Shown here in pieces: positions 35,594-44,562 of a stretch of DNA of 64,000 bases. Numbering within the stretch: position 1 is the first letter of the stretch; every line of letters starts with the position of its first letter. This DNA comes from Bacteroidaceae bacterium (GTDB lineage Bacteria; Bacteroidota; Bacteroidia; Bacteroidales; Bacteroidaceae), in NCBI GenBank assembly GCA_016280445.1, contig JAEEGS010000033.1, positions 1 to 64,000 of the forward strand, given 5' to 3'. Position numbers and translations under genes: made by a program. The notes beneath the pieces are model-generated. The model was not told where the DNA came from. It made no database searches and saw only the letters and a program-made list of their open reading frames with translations.

Positions 35594-36501
35594 AATCATA
35601 TAAAGAATTACTGAATGAGAATGCCCGTCATAGTGGGTTGCGGCAATTGACAGAAGAGGAGTCTGTTGAGATGAAGCATGCATTGATGGAGATGTATCTG
35701 GCTGTAGCGCAGGTGTGTGAAGCACATGCTTTGACAATTATGCTGTGTGGCGGCAGTTGTCTCGGGGCGGTACGCCATCAAGGTTTTATCCCCTGGGATG
35801 ATGATTTGGATCTTTGTATGCCCCGAGGCGATTATGAGAAGTTCAAGGTCTTGCTGGAACAAAATGTGTTGGGCGATGGGTTTGAGTATTTGTATCCTTC
35901 TCCGACCCATGATTCCCTTTGTATGTTCATGAAGATATATAAGAAGGGCACGAGGTGTGTAGAGATGGGTAGTGAATATACGGATTTCCCCAAAGGACTG
36001 AGCCTGGACATTTTCCCTTTGGAAGGTGTAAGCAACAATAAGTGGAAACAAAAGTTAACAGGCATATGTGCCAATCTCTTACGTCTTTGTGCCAATATGG
36101 TTTATGAGGCTTCTTATCCGGTCAGTGAAACGACACGTCAAATGACAACCATGAGTGGCATGGGGGGCTTTATGGTGAAATCGCGTAGAGTGCTTGGGAA
36201 AGTCCTGAGTCTAATTGGACATCGGCATTGGGTAAATTGGTATGACAATCTGGTTAATAATCCAACGATAGGGGCATTGTTGTCAATTCCCACAGGACGG
36301 AAACTGTATGAGGGAGAAACTTTACCTTCAGGAATATTCTTACCCACCAGTAAAGCATTGTTTGAGGGTGTGGAAGTCAATGTGCCAGGGTGTGCGGAGG
36401 AATATTTGAGAAATCTCTATGGGGCGAATTATATGCAGTTACCTCCAGTGGAGAAACGAGAGCGACATTTCATTTTGGAATTTGATTTGCATGCATCTTG
36501 A
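35590..36501 (+). CDS. LicD/fukutin-family phosphotransferase
   Basis: The 303-residue protein carries the LicD signature: LCGGSCLGAVRHQGFIPWDD followed by DLDLCMPRGDYEKF (about residues 52-84), with the DDDLD acidic cluster that binds metal and the nucleotide-activated donor. LicD proteins transfer phosphocholine or other phospho-groups from CDP donors; fukutin and FKRP in animals transfer ribitol-phosphate from CDP-ribitol. Coupling to the IspD-like and SDR genes suggests transfer of a polyol phosphate onto the capsule. Confidence 0.82.
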   Translation: MKSYKELLNENARHSGLRQLTEEESVEMKHALMEMYLAVAQVCEAHALTIMLCGGSCLGAVRHQGFIPWDDDLDLCMPRGDYEKFKVLLEQNVLGDGFEYLYPSPTHDSLCMFMKIYKKGTRCVEMGSEYTDFPKGLSLDIFPLEGVSNNKWKQKLTGICANLLRLCANMVYEASYPVSETTRQMTTMSGMGGFMVKSRRVLGKVLSLIGHRHWVNWYDNLVNNPTIGALLSIPTGRKLYEGETLPSGIFLPTSKALFEGVEVNVPGCAEEYLRNLYGANYMQLPPVEKRERHFILEFDLHAS

Positions 36502-36553
36502 TGGAAAGAAGATGAATACCGATGAGAAGTGAAGACACATAAAAATAATAGAG

Positions 36554-37366
36554 ATGATACCTAAGATTATTCATTATAGTTGGTTTTCTGGCGACCCCAT
36601 GCCTGATAAATTTCTTCGGGTGATGGAAACTTGGAAAAAGATTATGCCTGATTATGAGTTAAGGCTGTGGGATGCCAAAGCTTTGGAGGAAGCCAATCTG
36701 ACCTTCGCCAATGAGGCTTTTGCGGTGAGGAAATGGGCATTTGCGGCAGATGCCATCAGGGCGTATGCTGTTTATCGTGATGGTGGCATTTGGTTGGATG
36801 GAGATGCTGCTGTTTATCAGTCGTTTGATCCTTTTCTGAATTGCAGGATGTTTATCGGAAAGGAACATTTGATGGAATTTCAACATGATGGGATGAACCA
36901 TAACATGAATGTGCTCACTGCTCATTGCTTTGGTGCAGAAAAAGGTCATCCATTTTTAAAGGATTGTGTGGATTATTATCGGAAGAGACATTTTATCCAG
37001 TCTGATCATGAGAATTTACCGCAGGGATTGTGTTATGACATGCGTCTGATGCCCTCCGTTATGAGTCTTCTGGCGACAAAGTATGGCTATCAAGGGCGCA
37101 TTACCAATCTGGAAGAGGTGGAGGTGCTGGATGAGGACATTCATGTCTTTCCTCCATATTACTTTGATGAGCCCAGATACCATGATGCCAAGGATTCTGT
37201 TTGTGTGCATTATAAATTCGGGTCGTGGCGAATGCCAGAAACGTGGACTCCTGACATGGAACAACAGAAACTGTCTAGGAAAAAGGGTGTTTTTTATTAC
37301 TTATTTGTCGGGGTTAACAAACTCCTTCAGAAGAAGGGATATTGGTTAAAAGTCATCAGCATATAA
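36554..37366 (+). CDS. GT32-like capsular glycosyltransferase
   Basis: This 270-residue protein starts MIPKIIHYSWFSGDPMPDKF and has WAFAADAIRAYAVYRDGGIW followed by LDGDAAV, the DXD region about residues 84-90. It is a paralogue of the protein at 28909. The C-terminal half contains a likely catalytic His/Asp region (CVHYKFGSWR). It sits 4 nt before the GNAT gene. Confidence 0.82.
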   Translation: MIPKIIHYSWFSGDPMPDKFLRVMETWKKIMPDYELRLWDAKALEEANLTFANEAFAVRKWAFAADAIRAYAVYRDGGIWLDGDAAVYQSFDPFLNCRMFIGKEHLMEFQHDGMNHNMNVLTAHCFGAEKGHPFLKDCVDYYRKRHFIQSDHENLPQGLCYDMRLMPSVMSLLATKYGYQGRITNLEEVEVLDEDIHVFPPYYFDEPRYHDAKDSVCVHYKFGSWRMPETWTPDMEQQKLSRKKGVFYYLFVGVNKLLQKKGYWLKVISI

Positions 37367-37369
37367 TCT

Positions 37370-37954
37370 ATGTTATATCAATTGGCACATATTATACAGG
37401 AAAAGTGTCCTTGGATGTGGGAGGCTGTGGAGGAGCTTAATGCAGCCGTGTGTGGATTGAAGATTGGGGATGGAAAACGTTTGCAGAAATGTATGTCGGT
37501 AGGTGTTCGTCTGGCAGATATTAATGATGCAGGTCGTTTGGAAGATTTTTTCGCTCGTCAGCCAGAAGATAGTTACAGGTGGTTTCGTCCCCATGGATTT
37601 GATGAGGCAACGCTGAGGAAATTGTTGAGGAGGAAATCCTACATCATCTATGTGATGGAGGAAGGTGACGAGATAATCGGGTATGCGTTCCTGCGATGCT
37701 TTGTAAATGGAAAGTGTTTCTTGGGTAAAATGGTGGATGTGAATCATCAGGGGAAAGGTGTGTGCACGAAATTGTGTGCAGTAGGGATGAATGTGGTGGA
37801 AACATTGGGATGGAGAATGTTTGAAAGCATTAACAAGGAGAATATAGGGTCGATGAAAGCAAGTCAGAAGGCCTGTGATGTGATTGTGGTGGAAGAACTG
37901 GATGGTGGTGACGTGCTGATTGAAGACCGTCCGAAAGGGTCGTTGAGACGTTAA
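37370..37954 (+). CDS. GNAT-family acetyltransferase
   Basis: The 194-residue protein has a GNAT core: IIYVMEEGDEIIGYAFLRC, GKMVDVNHQGKGVCTKLCAVG (the acetyl-CoA pyrophosphate loop with QGKGV) and FESINKENIGSMKASQKAC. It could N-acetylate the amino group of an aminosugar in this pathway, as PglD does in bacillosamine synthesis although by a different fold. It is the last gene before a 246-bp gap. The N-terminal 40 residues are not GNAT-like. Confidence 0.75.
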   Translation: MLYQLAHIIQEKCPWMWEAVEELNAAVCGLKIGDGKRLQKCMSVGVRLADINDAGRLEDFFARQPEDSYRWFRPHGFDEATLRKLLRRKSYIIYVMEEGDEIIGYAFLRCFVNGKCFLGKMVDVNHQGKGVCTKLCAVGMNVVETLGWRMFESINKENIGSMKASQKACDVIVVEELDGGDVLIEDRPKGSLRR

Positions 37955-38027
37955 CGATAACCTTAGCCTTAACGATAACTTAACTTTCGCAAGTGTGGTT
38001 TTGTGCACCGTTGGTGCAGACTCAGAA

Positions 38028-38136
38028 AGTAAATTAGAAGTAAATGCGGAGTAAATTTGTCTCAGTAAATAGAAGAAGTATATGACAAGACTCATTTACT
38101 CAAATGAATTTACTCCGTATTCACTCCGCATTTACT
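38028..38136. repeat. Symmetric eight-site inverted array (AGTAAAT)
   Basis: Four AGTAAAT motifs at 38028, 38039, 38050 and 38064 face four ATTTACT motifs at 38094, 38108, 38119 (one mismatch) and 38130; spacings 11, 11, 14 are mirrored as 14, 11, 11. The two 43-bp arms form a long imperfect hairpin with a 23-nt loop. Smaller hairpins flank it (TGCACC/GGTGCA near 38004-38018; GAGCC/GGCTC at 38147-38158). The 37955-38200 gap has no gene; the array lies 64 bp before the initiating transferase. Confidence 0.8.
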
Positions 38137-38200
38137 TTCATGAACAGAGCCAAAGGCTCCGACATATAGACATGTGGGATATGAATGAAAATAAAGAAAA

Positions 38201-38776
38201 ATGAAGTGGTTGTTTGATAGAGTAGTGGCTTTTGTGGGCTTGTGCTTTTTGTGGCCTGTCTTGTTGGCCGTTTGGGTGTTGATTCATATTAAGATGCCTG
38301 GCGGTCCTGCCATCTTTACACAGAAGAGAGTGGGGAAGGATGGGAAGCTGTTTACGATGTATAAGTTCAGGAGCATGACAGTGGGGCATGGAGGAAGTTC
38401 TGTGTCTGTGGCAGGCGAGAATCGTATCACACCACTGGGCGCCAAGTTGCGTAAGTATAAACTGGATGAGTTGCCTGAGTTATGGAACGTGTTGATTGGG
38501 GACATGAGTTTTGTAGGGCCTCGCCCTGATGTTCCTGGATATGCAGACCAATTGCAAGGGGAGGATAGGCTAATTTTGAAATTGAGGCCAGGCATTACGG
38601 GACCAGCGTCATTGAAATATAAGAATGAAGAAGAAATCCTGGCGAAGGTGGAAAATCCTCAGAAATATAACGATGAGGTGATTTATCCAGACAAGGTGAA
38701 AATCAATTTGGAGTATTACTATCACCACTCGCTGCTGGGTGACATCAAACTGATTATACAGACGGTCTGTGGGTAA
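38201..38776 (+). CDS. Initiating phosphoglycosyltransferase (WcfS/PglC-type)
   Basis: A 191-residue monotopic phosphoglycosyltransferase: one N-terminal membrane helix (FDRVVAFVGLCFLWPVLLAV), GGPAIFTQKRVGKDGKLFTM, KFRSM, KYKLDELPELWNVLIGDMSF, VGPRPDVP and LRPGITGPASL. The Asp-Glu pair in LDELPEL is the catalytic dyad of this family. It transfers a sugar-1-phosphate to undecaprenyl phosphate and so starts the repeat unit. Its short form, the aminotransferase at 43381 and the dehydratase at 45999 suggest a 4-amino-4,6-dideoxy sugar (AATGal or bacillosamine type) as first residue. Confidence 0.87.
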   Translation: MKWLFDRVVAFVGLCFLWPVLLAVWVLIHIKMPGGPAIFTQKRVGKDGKLFTMYKFRSMTVGHGGSSVSVAGENRITPLGAKLRKYKLDELPELWNVLIGDMSFVGPRPDVPGYADQLQGEDRLILKLRPGITGPASLKYKNEEEILAKVENPQKYNDEVIYPDKVKINLEYYYHHSLLGDIKLIIQTVCG

Positions 38777-39884
38777 GAAAATAATACGTGCTGCGACCAT
38801 TGGCATGTCGCTGAACATCTTTTGTAAAGGACTTCTGCGAGAATTGAAGGATGATGGGTATGATGTTGTGGCATTGTCCAGTCCAGATGAAGATTTGAGA
38901 GAATTGGGTGAGCGGGAAGGTGTCCAGACCATTGGGGTACAGATGGAGCGGCATGTGAGACCGCTTAAGGATTTCGTTTCATTGGTGAAATTGGTGCGTG
39001 TGTTGAAAAGGGAACGCCCAGATATGGTGCATTCGATGACTCCTAAAGCGGGGCTTTTGTGTATGATGGCAGCAAAGATGGCGGGGGTTCCTGTTCGACT
39101 GCATACGTTTACTGGATTGGTTTGGCCAACAGCAAAAGGACTTTCCCGCAAGATACTGATGATGACGGATAGAATTACTTGTGCATGTGCGACGCACATC
39201 GTGCCAGAAGGGGAGGGCGTGAAACAGGATTTGCAGAGGTGTATAACGAAGAAGCCCATGAAAGTCTTGGGGTATGGGAATGTAAGAGGGGTGGATCTGG
39301 ACTTTTGGAAAAGGAGTAGTTCTAAGTCGGATACTCAAATGCTGACTTTTGTTTTTGTGGGGCGAATTGTCCGTGACAAGGGTGTCAATGAGTTGGTGTC
39401 CGCCTTTGTAAAACTGAACCTGGCTTATCCTCACACACGCCTTTTGTTGGTGGGACCTTACGAGGAGAACTTTGATCCCGTATTGCCAGAGACCAAGCGG
39501 TTGATTGATACGTGTGATAGTATAGAGGCGGTAGGTGGACAAAAGGATGTAAGGCCTTTCTATGAGCAAAGTGATGTGCTGGTGTTTCCCAGCTATCGTG
39601 AGGGTTTCCCGAATGTGGTAATAGAGGCTGGCGCAATGGAACTGCCAAGTATTGTGACGGATATCAATGGCTCGCGTGAAATTATTGAGGACGGAAAGAA
39701 TGGTTTGATTGTTCCTCCACGTGATGAACAGGCATTGTATGAAGCCATGAAGTGGATGGTAGATCATCCTCATGAACGCGATAAGATGACCATGAATGCT
39801 CGTCCGTTGGTGGCAAGTCGTTATGAACAAGGATTCGTGAGGCAGTGCCTGAGAGATTATTATAAGGAAATTCTTTCCATGTAG
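38769..39884 (+). CDS. Glycosyltransferase family 4, PglA-like
   Basis: Translation starts at GTG 38769, overlapping the end of the initiating transferase gene. The 371-residue GT-B protein has DMVHSMTPKAGLLCMMAAKMA, LTFVFVGRIVRDKGVNELVS, LLLVGPYEENFDPVLPETK and FPSYREGFPNVVIEAGAMEL. It resembles PglA-type enzymes that add the second sugar. Direct overlap with the initiating enzyme supports this. Confidence 0.85.
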   Translation: MGKKIIRAATIGMSLNIFCKGLLRELKDDGYDVVALSSPDEDLRELGEREGVQTIGVQMERHVRPLKDFVSLVKLVRVLKRERPDMVHSMTPKAGLLCMMAAKMAGVPVRLHTFTGLVWPTAKGLSRKILMMTDRITCACATHIVPEGEGVKQDLQRCITKKPMKVLGYGNVRGVDLDFWKRSSSKSDTQMLTFVFVGRIVRDKGVNELVSAFVKLNLAYPHTRLLLVGPYEENFDPVLPETKRLIDTCDSIEAVGGQKDVRPFYEQSDVLVFPSYREGFPNVVIEAGAMELPSIVTDINGSREIIEDGKNGLIVPPRDEQALYEAMKWMVDHPHERDKMTMNARPLVASRYEQGFVRQCLRDYYKEILSM

Positions 39885-39919
39885 TGAGGATTTTCTAGAA
39901 ATAGATTGTAATAATATTC

Positions 39920-41092
39920 GTGAGAATTGTATATTGCATTAATTCCGTTTATTTGTCGGGCGGAATGGAGAGAATTACCTTGGTGAAGGCAAATGCTATG
40001 GCGCGGATTCCTGGTAATGAGGTGTGGGTTGTGGTGACTGATGCACAACAGGAACCTGTCATACCATTGCAAGGAGCTCATTTAGTGGATTTGGGCGTGA
40101 AGTATTTTGAAGTAACCAATGGGATAATGGGATTCCTAAAAAAAAAACGATTGCACAAAAAACTTTTGGAAAGATATCTGAACGATATCAAGCCGGATGT
40201 GGTAATTGCAGTGGGAGGATGTGAAAAAGGTGTGGTTCCATTGTTGAAAGTCTATCCGAAGCCTGTTCTCATTCGTGAATTGCATTTGGAGAGGCATTAT
40301 CGTTTTAGAAAACAGATAAAAAACATTAAAGAATGGTTGTATGCCTGGGGAGGGGATCAATACGATTATCATTGGGCGATGAAAAAATATGATCATATAG
40401 TCCTCCTAACCCACGAAGATAGACAGCGTTATTGGCAGGGATGGAAAAATGTGTCAGTAATACCTAACCCCATAATGTCGCAATTTGAGAGAAAATCTAA
40501 TTGTGATGTTAAAAAGGCTATTGCTGTGGGGCGTTTGACTCATCAGAAGAATTTTTCTTCACTTATTCGTATTTGGGGAAAAGTTGCTGTCCATCATCCT
40601 GATTGGCAATTGGAGATATGGGGAGAAGGTGAGTTGCAACGCGCTATACAGCAACAGATTGAAGAAGCAGGGCTGGAGGATGGAATTTTCTTGAGGGGTT
40701 ATACCTCAGAGGCTTTGCAGAAGATGAGCCAAGCGTCTATGTATTTGCTTTCTTCTTATTATGAAGGTTTACCATTGGTGATGATAGAGGCGATGTCAGT
40801 TGGCTTACCTGTGGTTTCCTTTATGTGTCCAACTGGACCGCAGGATATTCTTGACGATGGAAGGACTGGCTATCTTGTCCCTGTTGGAGATGAGAATGTG
40901 TTTGCAGAGAAAGTGTGTAGGCTTATTGAAGACGAATCTCTTCGCAAGACCATGGGACAGGCTGCACTGGAAGAATCGAGAAAATACAGGGTTGATGCGA
41001 TTATGCCGTTGTGGATGAATCTGTTTCAAGATCTTTTGGATAAGAAAAAAAATAACAACCGAGGTGGTATTCGTTATGAAGGTAGGGCGTGA
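39920..41092 (+). CDS. Glycosyltransferase family 4 (duplicate pair, copy 1)
   Basis: A GTG start at 39920 gives 390 residues: RIVYCINSVYLSGGMERITL, VVIAVGGCEKGVVPLLK, AIAVGRLTHQKNFSSLIRIW, LEIWGEGELQRAIQQQI and SSYYEGLPLVMIEAMSVGLP. It is clearly related to the protein at 42214, sharing the same opening, AVGRLTHQKNFSSLI/TAGRLAPMKNFSGLI and a LFQDLLDKK tail; a GT2 gene lies between. Both resemble WcaL/TuaC-style galactosyl- or glucosyltransferases. The start codon choice rests on the family pattern. Confidence 0.85.
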   Translation: MRIVYCINSVYLSGGMERITLVKANAMARIPGNEVWVVVTDAQQEPVIPLQGAHLVDLGVKYFEVTNGIMGFLKKKRLHKKLLERYLNDIKPDVVIAVGGCEKGVVPLLKVYPKPVLIRELHLERHYRFRKQIKNIKEWLYAWGGDQYDYHWAMKKYDHIVLLTHEDRQRYWQGWKNVSVIPNPIMSQFERKSNCDVKKAIAVGRLTHQKNFSSLIRIWGKVAVHHPDWQLEIWGEGELQRAIQQQIEEAGLEDGIFLRGYTSEALQKMSQASMYLLSSYYEGLPLVMIEAMSVGLPVVSFMCPTGPQDILDDGRTGYLVPVGDENVFAEKVCRLIEDESLRKTMGQAALEESRKYRVDAIMPLWMNLFQDLLDKKKNNNRGGIRYEGRA

Positions 41093-41158
41093 GATGGTAC
41101 CCGGAGTGATTGTTATAAGGAGTTTTTGTCTGTTTAATTTAACAAAAGTGTTGAAGAG

Positions 41159-42190
41159 TTGAAACTATCGGTCATTGTTCCCGTCTATAATGTGGAGAAG
41201 TTTCTCCCCCGTTGCCTCGACTCCCTACTTCGACAAGGTTTTGAGCCAGGAGAGTATGAGGTTATCTGTGTGAATGACGGCTCCCCTGACAATTGTGCCG
41301 CCATCTTGCTGGATTATGAGGCGGAACATCCCGATATCTTTAGGGTTATAACACAGGAAAACCAAGGACTAGGAGGAGCGCGGAACACTGGTACAGCAGC
41401 GGCTAAGGGTGAATATGTTACCTATCTTGATAGTGATGACTACATCATTGACAATGCATACAGCTATCTGTTGGAACATTTTTGTCAGGATAAGCCTGAT
41501 GTACTCTGCTACGATTATATGTGCATTTATACTGATGGTAAAGCGCTATTGGATCCCAATGCCAAGCCGGAAGGAAAGATCTCTTTCGATGGCGATGGGG
41601 TAGAAGCATACAATCGATGGGCATTACCTTTCGTGTGGTCAAAGTTCTATAAGCGTTCTTTTCTCGAAGAGAATAACATTAAGTCGCAGATTGTTGCTTG
41701 TCAAGATGAATTGTTCAATTTCGATGTCTTTCGTCAACACCCTCATACACGTATTGTAAGCAGCAATGTTTGTCGTTATGAGTTTGGTAATGAGAATTCT
41801 ATTCAGCGGACTGCAAACAAAAATAAAGTTCTGAAGACACTGGATGACATGTTCATCAATATCGATTACATATACAAAAGGATGGATGATGAAACATTGA
41901 AAATGGAAGCTGGTTCTATGCGCGCCATCAATAATATGTTGAACGTGTATCATAAGAAATTGGTGATGGTGTTCCTTACCTGGAAAGAATGGTCTGCTTT
42001 CCACAATAAAATGCGAGGTCTTCCTTCTTATGAGCCCGTACCGGCAAGTGACACGCTGAGGGCGCGTTGGTTGGGCAAGATGAAAAAATGGACGGGCAGT
42101 TCATATGTGTTTTATCTGCTGTTTTACTTTATACGTACTTTCCTGTTCTTTAAGATCATTCGTCCAATCATGTTGAGGAAGAGAACTTGA
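41159..42190 (+). CDS. Glycosyltransferase family 2 protein
   Basis: A TTG start at 41159 opens LSVIVPVYNVEKFLPRCLDS. The 343-residue GT-A protein has VNDGSPDNCAAILLDY, QENQGLGGARNTGTAAAKG and the metal site YLDSDDYI near residue 100. A C-terminal hydrophobic segment (VFYLLFYFIRTFLFFKII) suggests membrane attachment. It lies between the two duplicated GT4 genes. Confidence 0.84.
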   Translation: MKLSVIVPVYNVEKFLPRCLDSLLRQGFEPGEYEVICVNDGSPDNCAAILLDYEAEHPDIFRVITQENQGLGGARNTGTAAAKGEYVTYLDSDDYIIDNAYSYLLEHFCQDKPDVLCYDYMCIYTDGKALLDPNAKPEGKISFDGDGVEAYNRWALPFVWSKFYKRSFLEENNIKSQIVACQDELFNFDVFRQHPHTRIVSSNVCRYEFGNENSIQRTANKNKVLKTLDDMFINIDYIYKRMDDETLKMEAGSMRAINNMLNVYHKKLVMVFLTWKEWSAFHNKMRGLPSYEPVPASDTLRARWLGKMKKWTGSSYVFYLLFYFIRTFLFFKIIRPIMLRKRT

Positions 42191-42213
42191 TACCCCCCAC
42201 ACACAAACACAAG

Positions 42214-43374
42214 ATGAATATTGTATATTGTATAGACGCTGTTTATAACCTGTCAGGAACGGACATCGTTACAATAGCAAAGGCCAATGCCTTGGCATCC
42301 ATTCCAGGTAATAGGGTATGGGTGATAACAGCTGGTAACCCTCGTTCATTGATGTACCGATTGAAAAATGTGTCTGTAACTGATTTGGGCATTCGTTATT
42401 ATGAACATGATAGTGAGGGACTTCTCCGAGCTATTATTGATTTGCAGAAAACTCGTAAGCTACATAAACAAAAACTTACAGAATTTTTGGAGAACGTCAT
42501 GCCCGACATTGTCATCTCGTCGGGGGTTCTGACAAAAATTTTCTTACCAACCTTAAAAATATCTTCTAATCCCGTCTTCATAAGAGAGTTGCATGCCGAT
42601 CGACATTATAATCGTGATTCATCTAAGGGTCTGATAAGGAAATTGATATCTATCTATGGAGAATGGTATGACTTTCATTGGAAAATTCATGCCTATGATA
42701 AGGTGGTGGTGCTGACCGAGCGAGAAAGAACTGGAACTTGGAAAAAGTGGGATAAGCTTGAGGTGATGCCGAATCCTATAACGCATTGGACGGGCTTGTT
42801 GAGCGATGGAAAAGCTAAGATTGCTGTTACGGCAGGTCGATTGGCTCCTATGAAGAATTTTTCGGGACTTATCAATATCTGGTCGAAAGTGGTTCAACGG
42901 CACCCTGATTGGGTATTGCAGATATGGGGTACTGGCGATATGCAGAAAGAATTGGAGAATCAGATTGAACAAATGAACATGAATGAGTATGTTCATTTGA
43001 AGGGTTACACTACCGAGATGGGTGAGGCGATGAGTAAAGGCTCAATGATGGTACTAACCTCACTCTCCGAGAGTTTCTCACTTGTCACCCTTGAAGCCAT
43101 GTCGGTGGGTATCCCCACGGTGGTCTACAAATGTCCAGGCGGCATACGGTATTTGGTGAAAGATGGGGTGACTGGTTATTTGGTTCCATTGAATGATGAG
43201 GATGCCTTTGTTGAAAGGGTCTGTACGCTCATTGAAAATGATGAGTTACGAAAAACGATGGGACAAGCGGCTTTGTGCGAATCTGAACAGTATAAAATAG
43301 AAAAAATCACTCAACGTTGGATGGAGCTCTTTCAAGATCTTTTGGACAAGAAACGGGCTAAAAAAAAGATATAA
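42214..43374 (+). CDS. Glycosyltransferase family 4 (duplicate pair, copy 2)
   Basis: ATG 42214 (386 residues) is preferred over a TTG at 42187 because the family opens MNIVYCIDAVYNLSGTDIVT. Other motifs: IAVTAGRLAPMKNFSGLINI, LQIWGTGDMQKELENQI and TSLSESFSLVTLEAMSVGIP (EX7E region). The similarity to the protein at 39920 runs end to end, indicating a duplication with a GT2 gene in between. Confidence 0.86.
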   Translation: MNIVYCIDAVYNLSGTDIVTIAKANALASIPGNRVWVITAGNPRSLMYRLKNVSVTDLGIRYYEHDSEGLLRAIIDLQKTRKLHKQKLTEFLENVMPDIVISSGVLTKIFLPTLKISSNPVFIRELHADRHYNRDSSKGLIRKLISIYGEWYDFHWKIHAYDKVVVLTERERTGTWKKWDKLEVMPNPITHWTGLLSDGKAKIAVTAGRLAPMKNFSGLINIWSKVVQRHPDWVLQIWGTGDMQKELENQIEQMNMNEYVHLKGYTTEMGEAMSKGSMMVLTSLSESFSLVTLEAMSVGIPTVVYKCPGGIRYLVKDGVTGYLVPLNDEDAFVERVCTLIENDELRKTMGQAALCESEQYKIEKITQRWMELFQDLLDKKRAKKKI

Positions 43375-43380
43375 TAAACT

Positions 43381-44535
43381 ATGGATAGAATCTATTTGTG
43401 TCTTGCCCACATGAGTGGCAAGGAACAACAGTACATTCAGGAGGCATTTGATACCAATTGGGTTGTGCCGCTGGGACCGAATGTGAACGCTTTTGAGAGT
43501 GACTTGGCAACGTTTGTGAACCGCAGGGAAGGAACACCCTTGTCAAAGGAAGTCGTAGCTTTGAGTGCAGGAACAGCTGCTGTACATCTGGCATTGATTA
43601 TGTTGGGTGTGGGAAAAGGTGATGAGGTCATCTGCCAGTCGTTTACGTTTGCTGCCAGTGCCAATCCTATTGTTTACCTGGGGGCAACACCCGTTTTTGT
43701 GGATAGTGAGCCTGATACTTATAATATAGATCCGCAACTGCTCGAAGAAGCGATTAAGGATCGAATTGCGAAAACGGGAAAGAAGCCGAAGGCCATTATT
43801 CCAGTCTATCTGTATGGTATGCCTGCCCGGATTGATGAAATCATGGAGGTAGCTCGTCGCTACGAGATTCCAGTGTTGGAAGATGCGGCAGAAGGTTTCG
43901 GTTCTCGATATAAGGGACAGGTGTGCGGAACTTTTGGCGAGTATGGTGTGATGTCGTTTAATGGCAACAAGATGATAACAACCAGTGGAGGTGGTGCGTT
44001 AATCTGTCCAAATGAGGAGGCTAAGAAGCGTGTGATGTTCTATGCTACGCAGGCTCGAGAACCATTTCCCTATTATCAACATGAGAAGATAGGGTATAAC
44101 TATCGTATGTCCAATATCTGCGCTGGTATTGGTAGAGGACAAATGACGGTGGCTGATGAGCATGTTAAACACCATCAATGGGTTCATCAGCAATATGTGG
44201 AGAAACTGAGCAGCATCGATGGTCTGATAGTGCATAGTGCGCCAGCCAGCGAGATGGAATCTAACTATTGGCTTTCCACCATTCGATTTGAGGATGGTAA
44301 ACATACGATAGAGGGCAAGCTGTTGTCGTTCATAGATGCCTTGAGTGCCGCTAATATTGAAACTCGACCACTTTGGAAGCCGATGCATGCTCAGCCTGTC
44401 TATAAAGATGCTCCGGCATACACGAATGGGGTGAGTGAACGTATGTTCTCTTGTGGACTCTGTCTGCCCAGTGGCCCATACGTGAAGGAAGAGGAGATTG
44501 ACTATATCGTCAAAAGCATCAAGGCTCATCTGTAA
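43381..44535 (+). CDS. DegT/DnrJ/EryC1-family PLP aminotransferase
   Basis: The 384-residue sugar aminotransferase has VVPLGPNVNAFESDLATFV, ALSAGTAAVHLALIML, VICQSFTFAASANPIVYLGA, VLEDAAEGFGSRYKGQVCG (the PLP-binding Asp) and FNGNKMITTSGGG, where the Lys forms the Schiff base. With the FlaA1-type dehydratase at 45999 it should produce a UDP-4-amino-4,6-dideoxy-N-acetylhexosamine, equivalent to WcfR or PglE. It is the last enzyme of the plus-strand glycosyltransferase run before the outer membrane proteins. Confidence 0.9.
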   Translation: MDRIYLCLAHMSGKEQQYIQEAFDTNWVVPLGPNVNAFESDLATFVNRREGTPLSKEVVALSAGTAAVHLALIMLGVGKGDEVICQSFTFAASANPIVYLGATPVFVDSEPDTYNIDPQLLEEAIKDRIAKTGKKPKAIIPVYLYGMPARIDEIMEVARRYEIPVLEDAAEGFGSRYKGQVCGTFGEYGVMSFNGNKMITTSGGGALICPNEEAKKRVMFYATQAREPFPYYQHEKIGYNYRMSNICAGIGRGQMTVADEHVKHHQWVHQQYVEKLSSIDGLIVHSAPASEMESNYWLSTIRFEDGKHTIEGKLLSFIDALSAANIETRPLWKPMHAQPVYKDAPAYTNGVSERMFSCGLCLPSGPYVKEEEIDYIVKSIKAHL

Positions 44536-44562
44536 GATGGAGAAGCACAAATCTCTGGAAAT

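Noticed and set aside
38979-39830. 283-codon reading frame on the minus strand
   Set aside because: Opposite the PglA-like GT4; composition typical of an antisense shadow.
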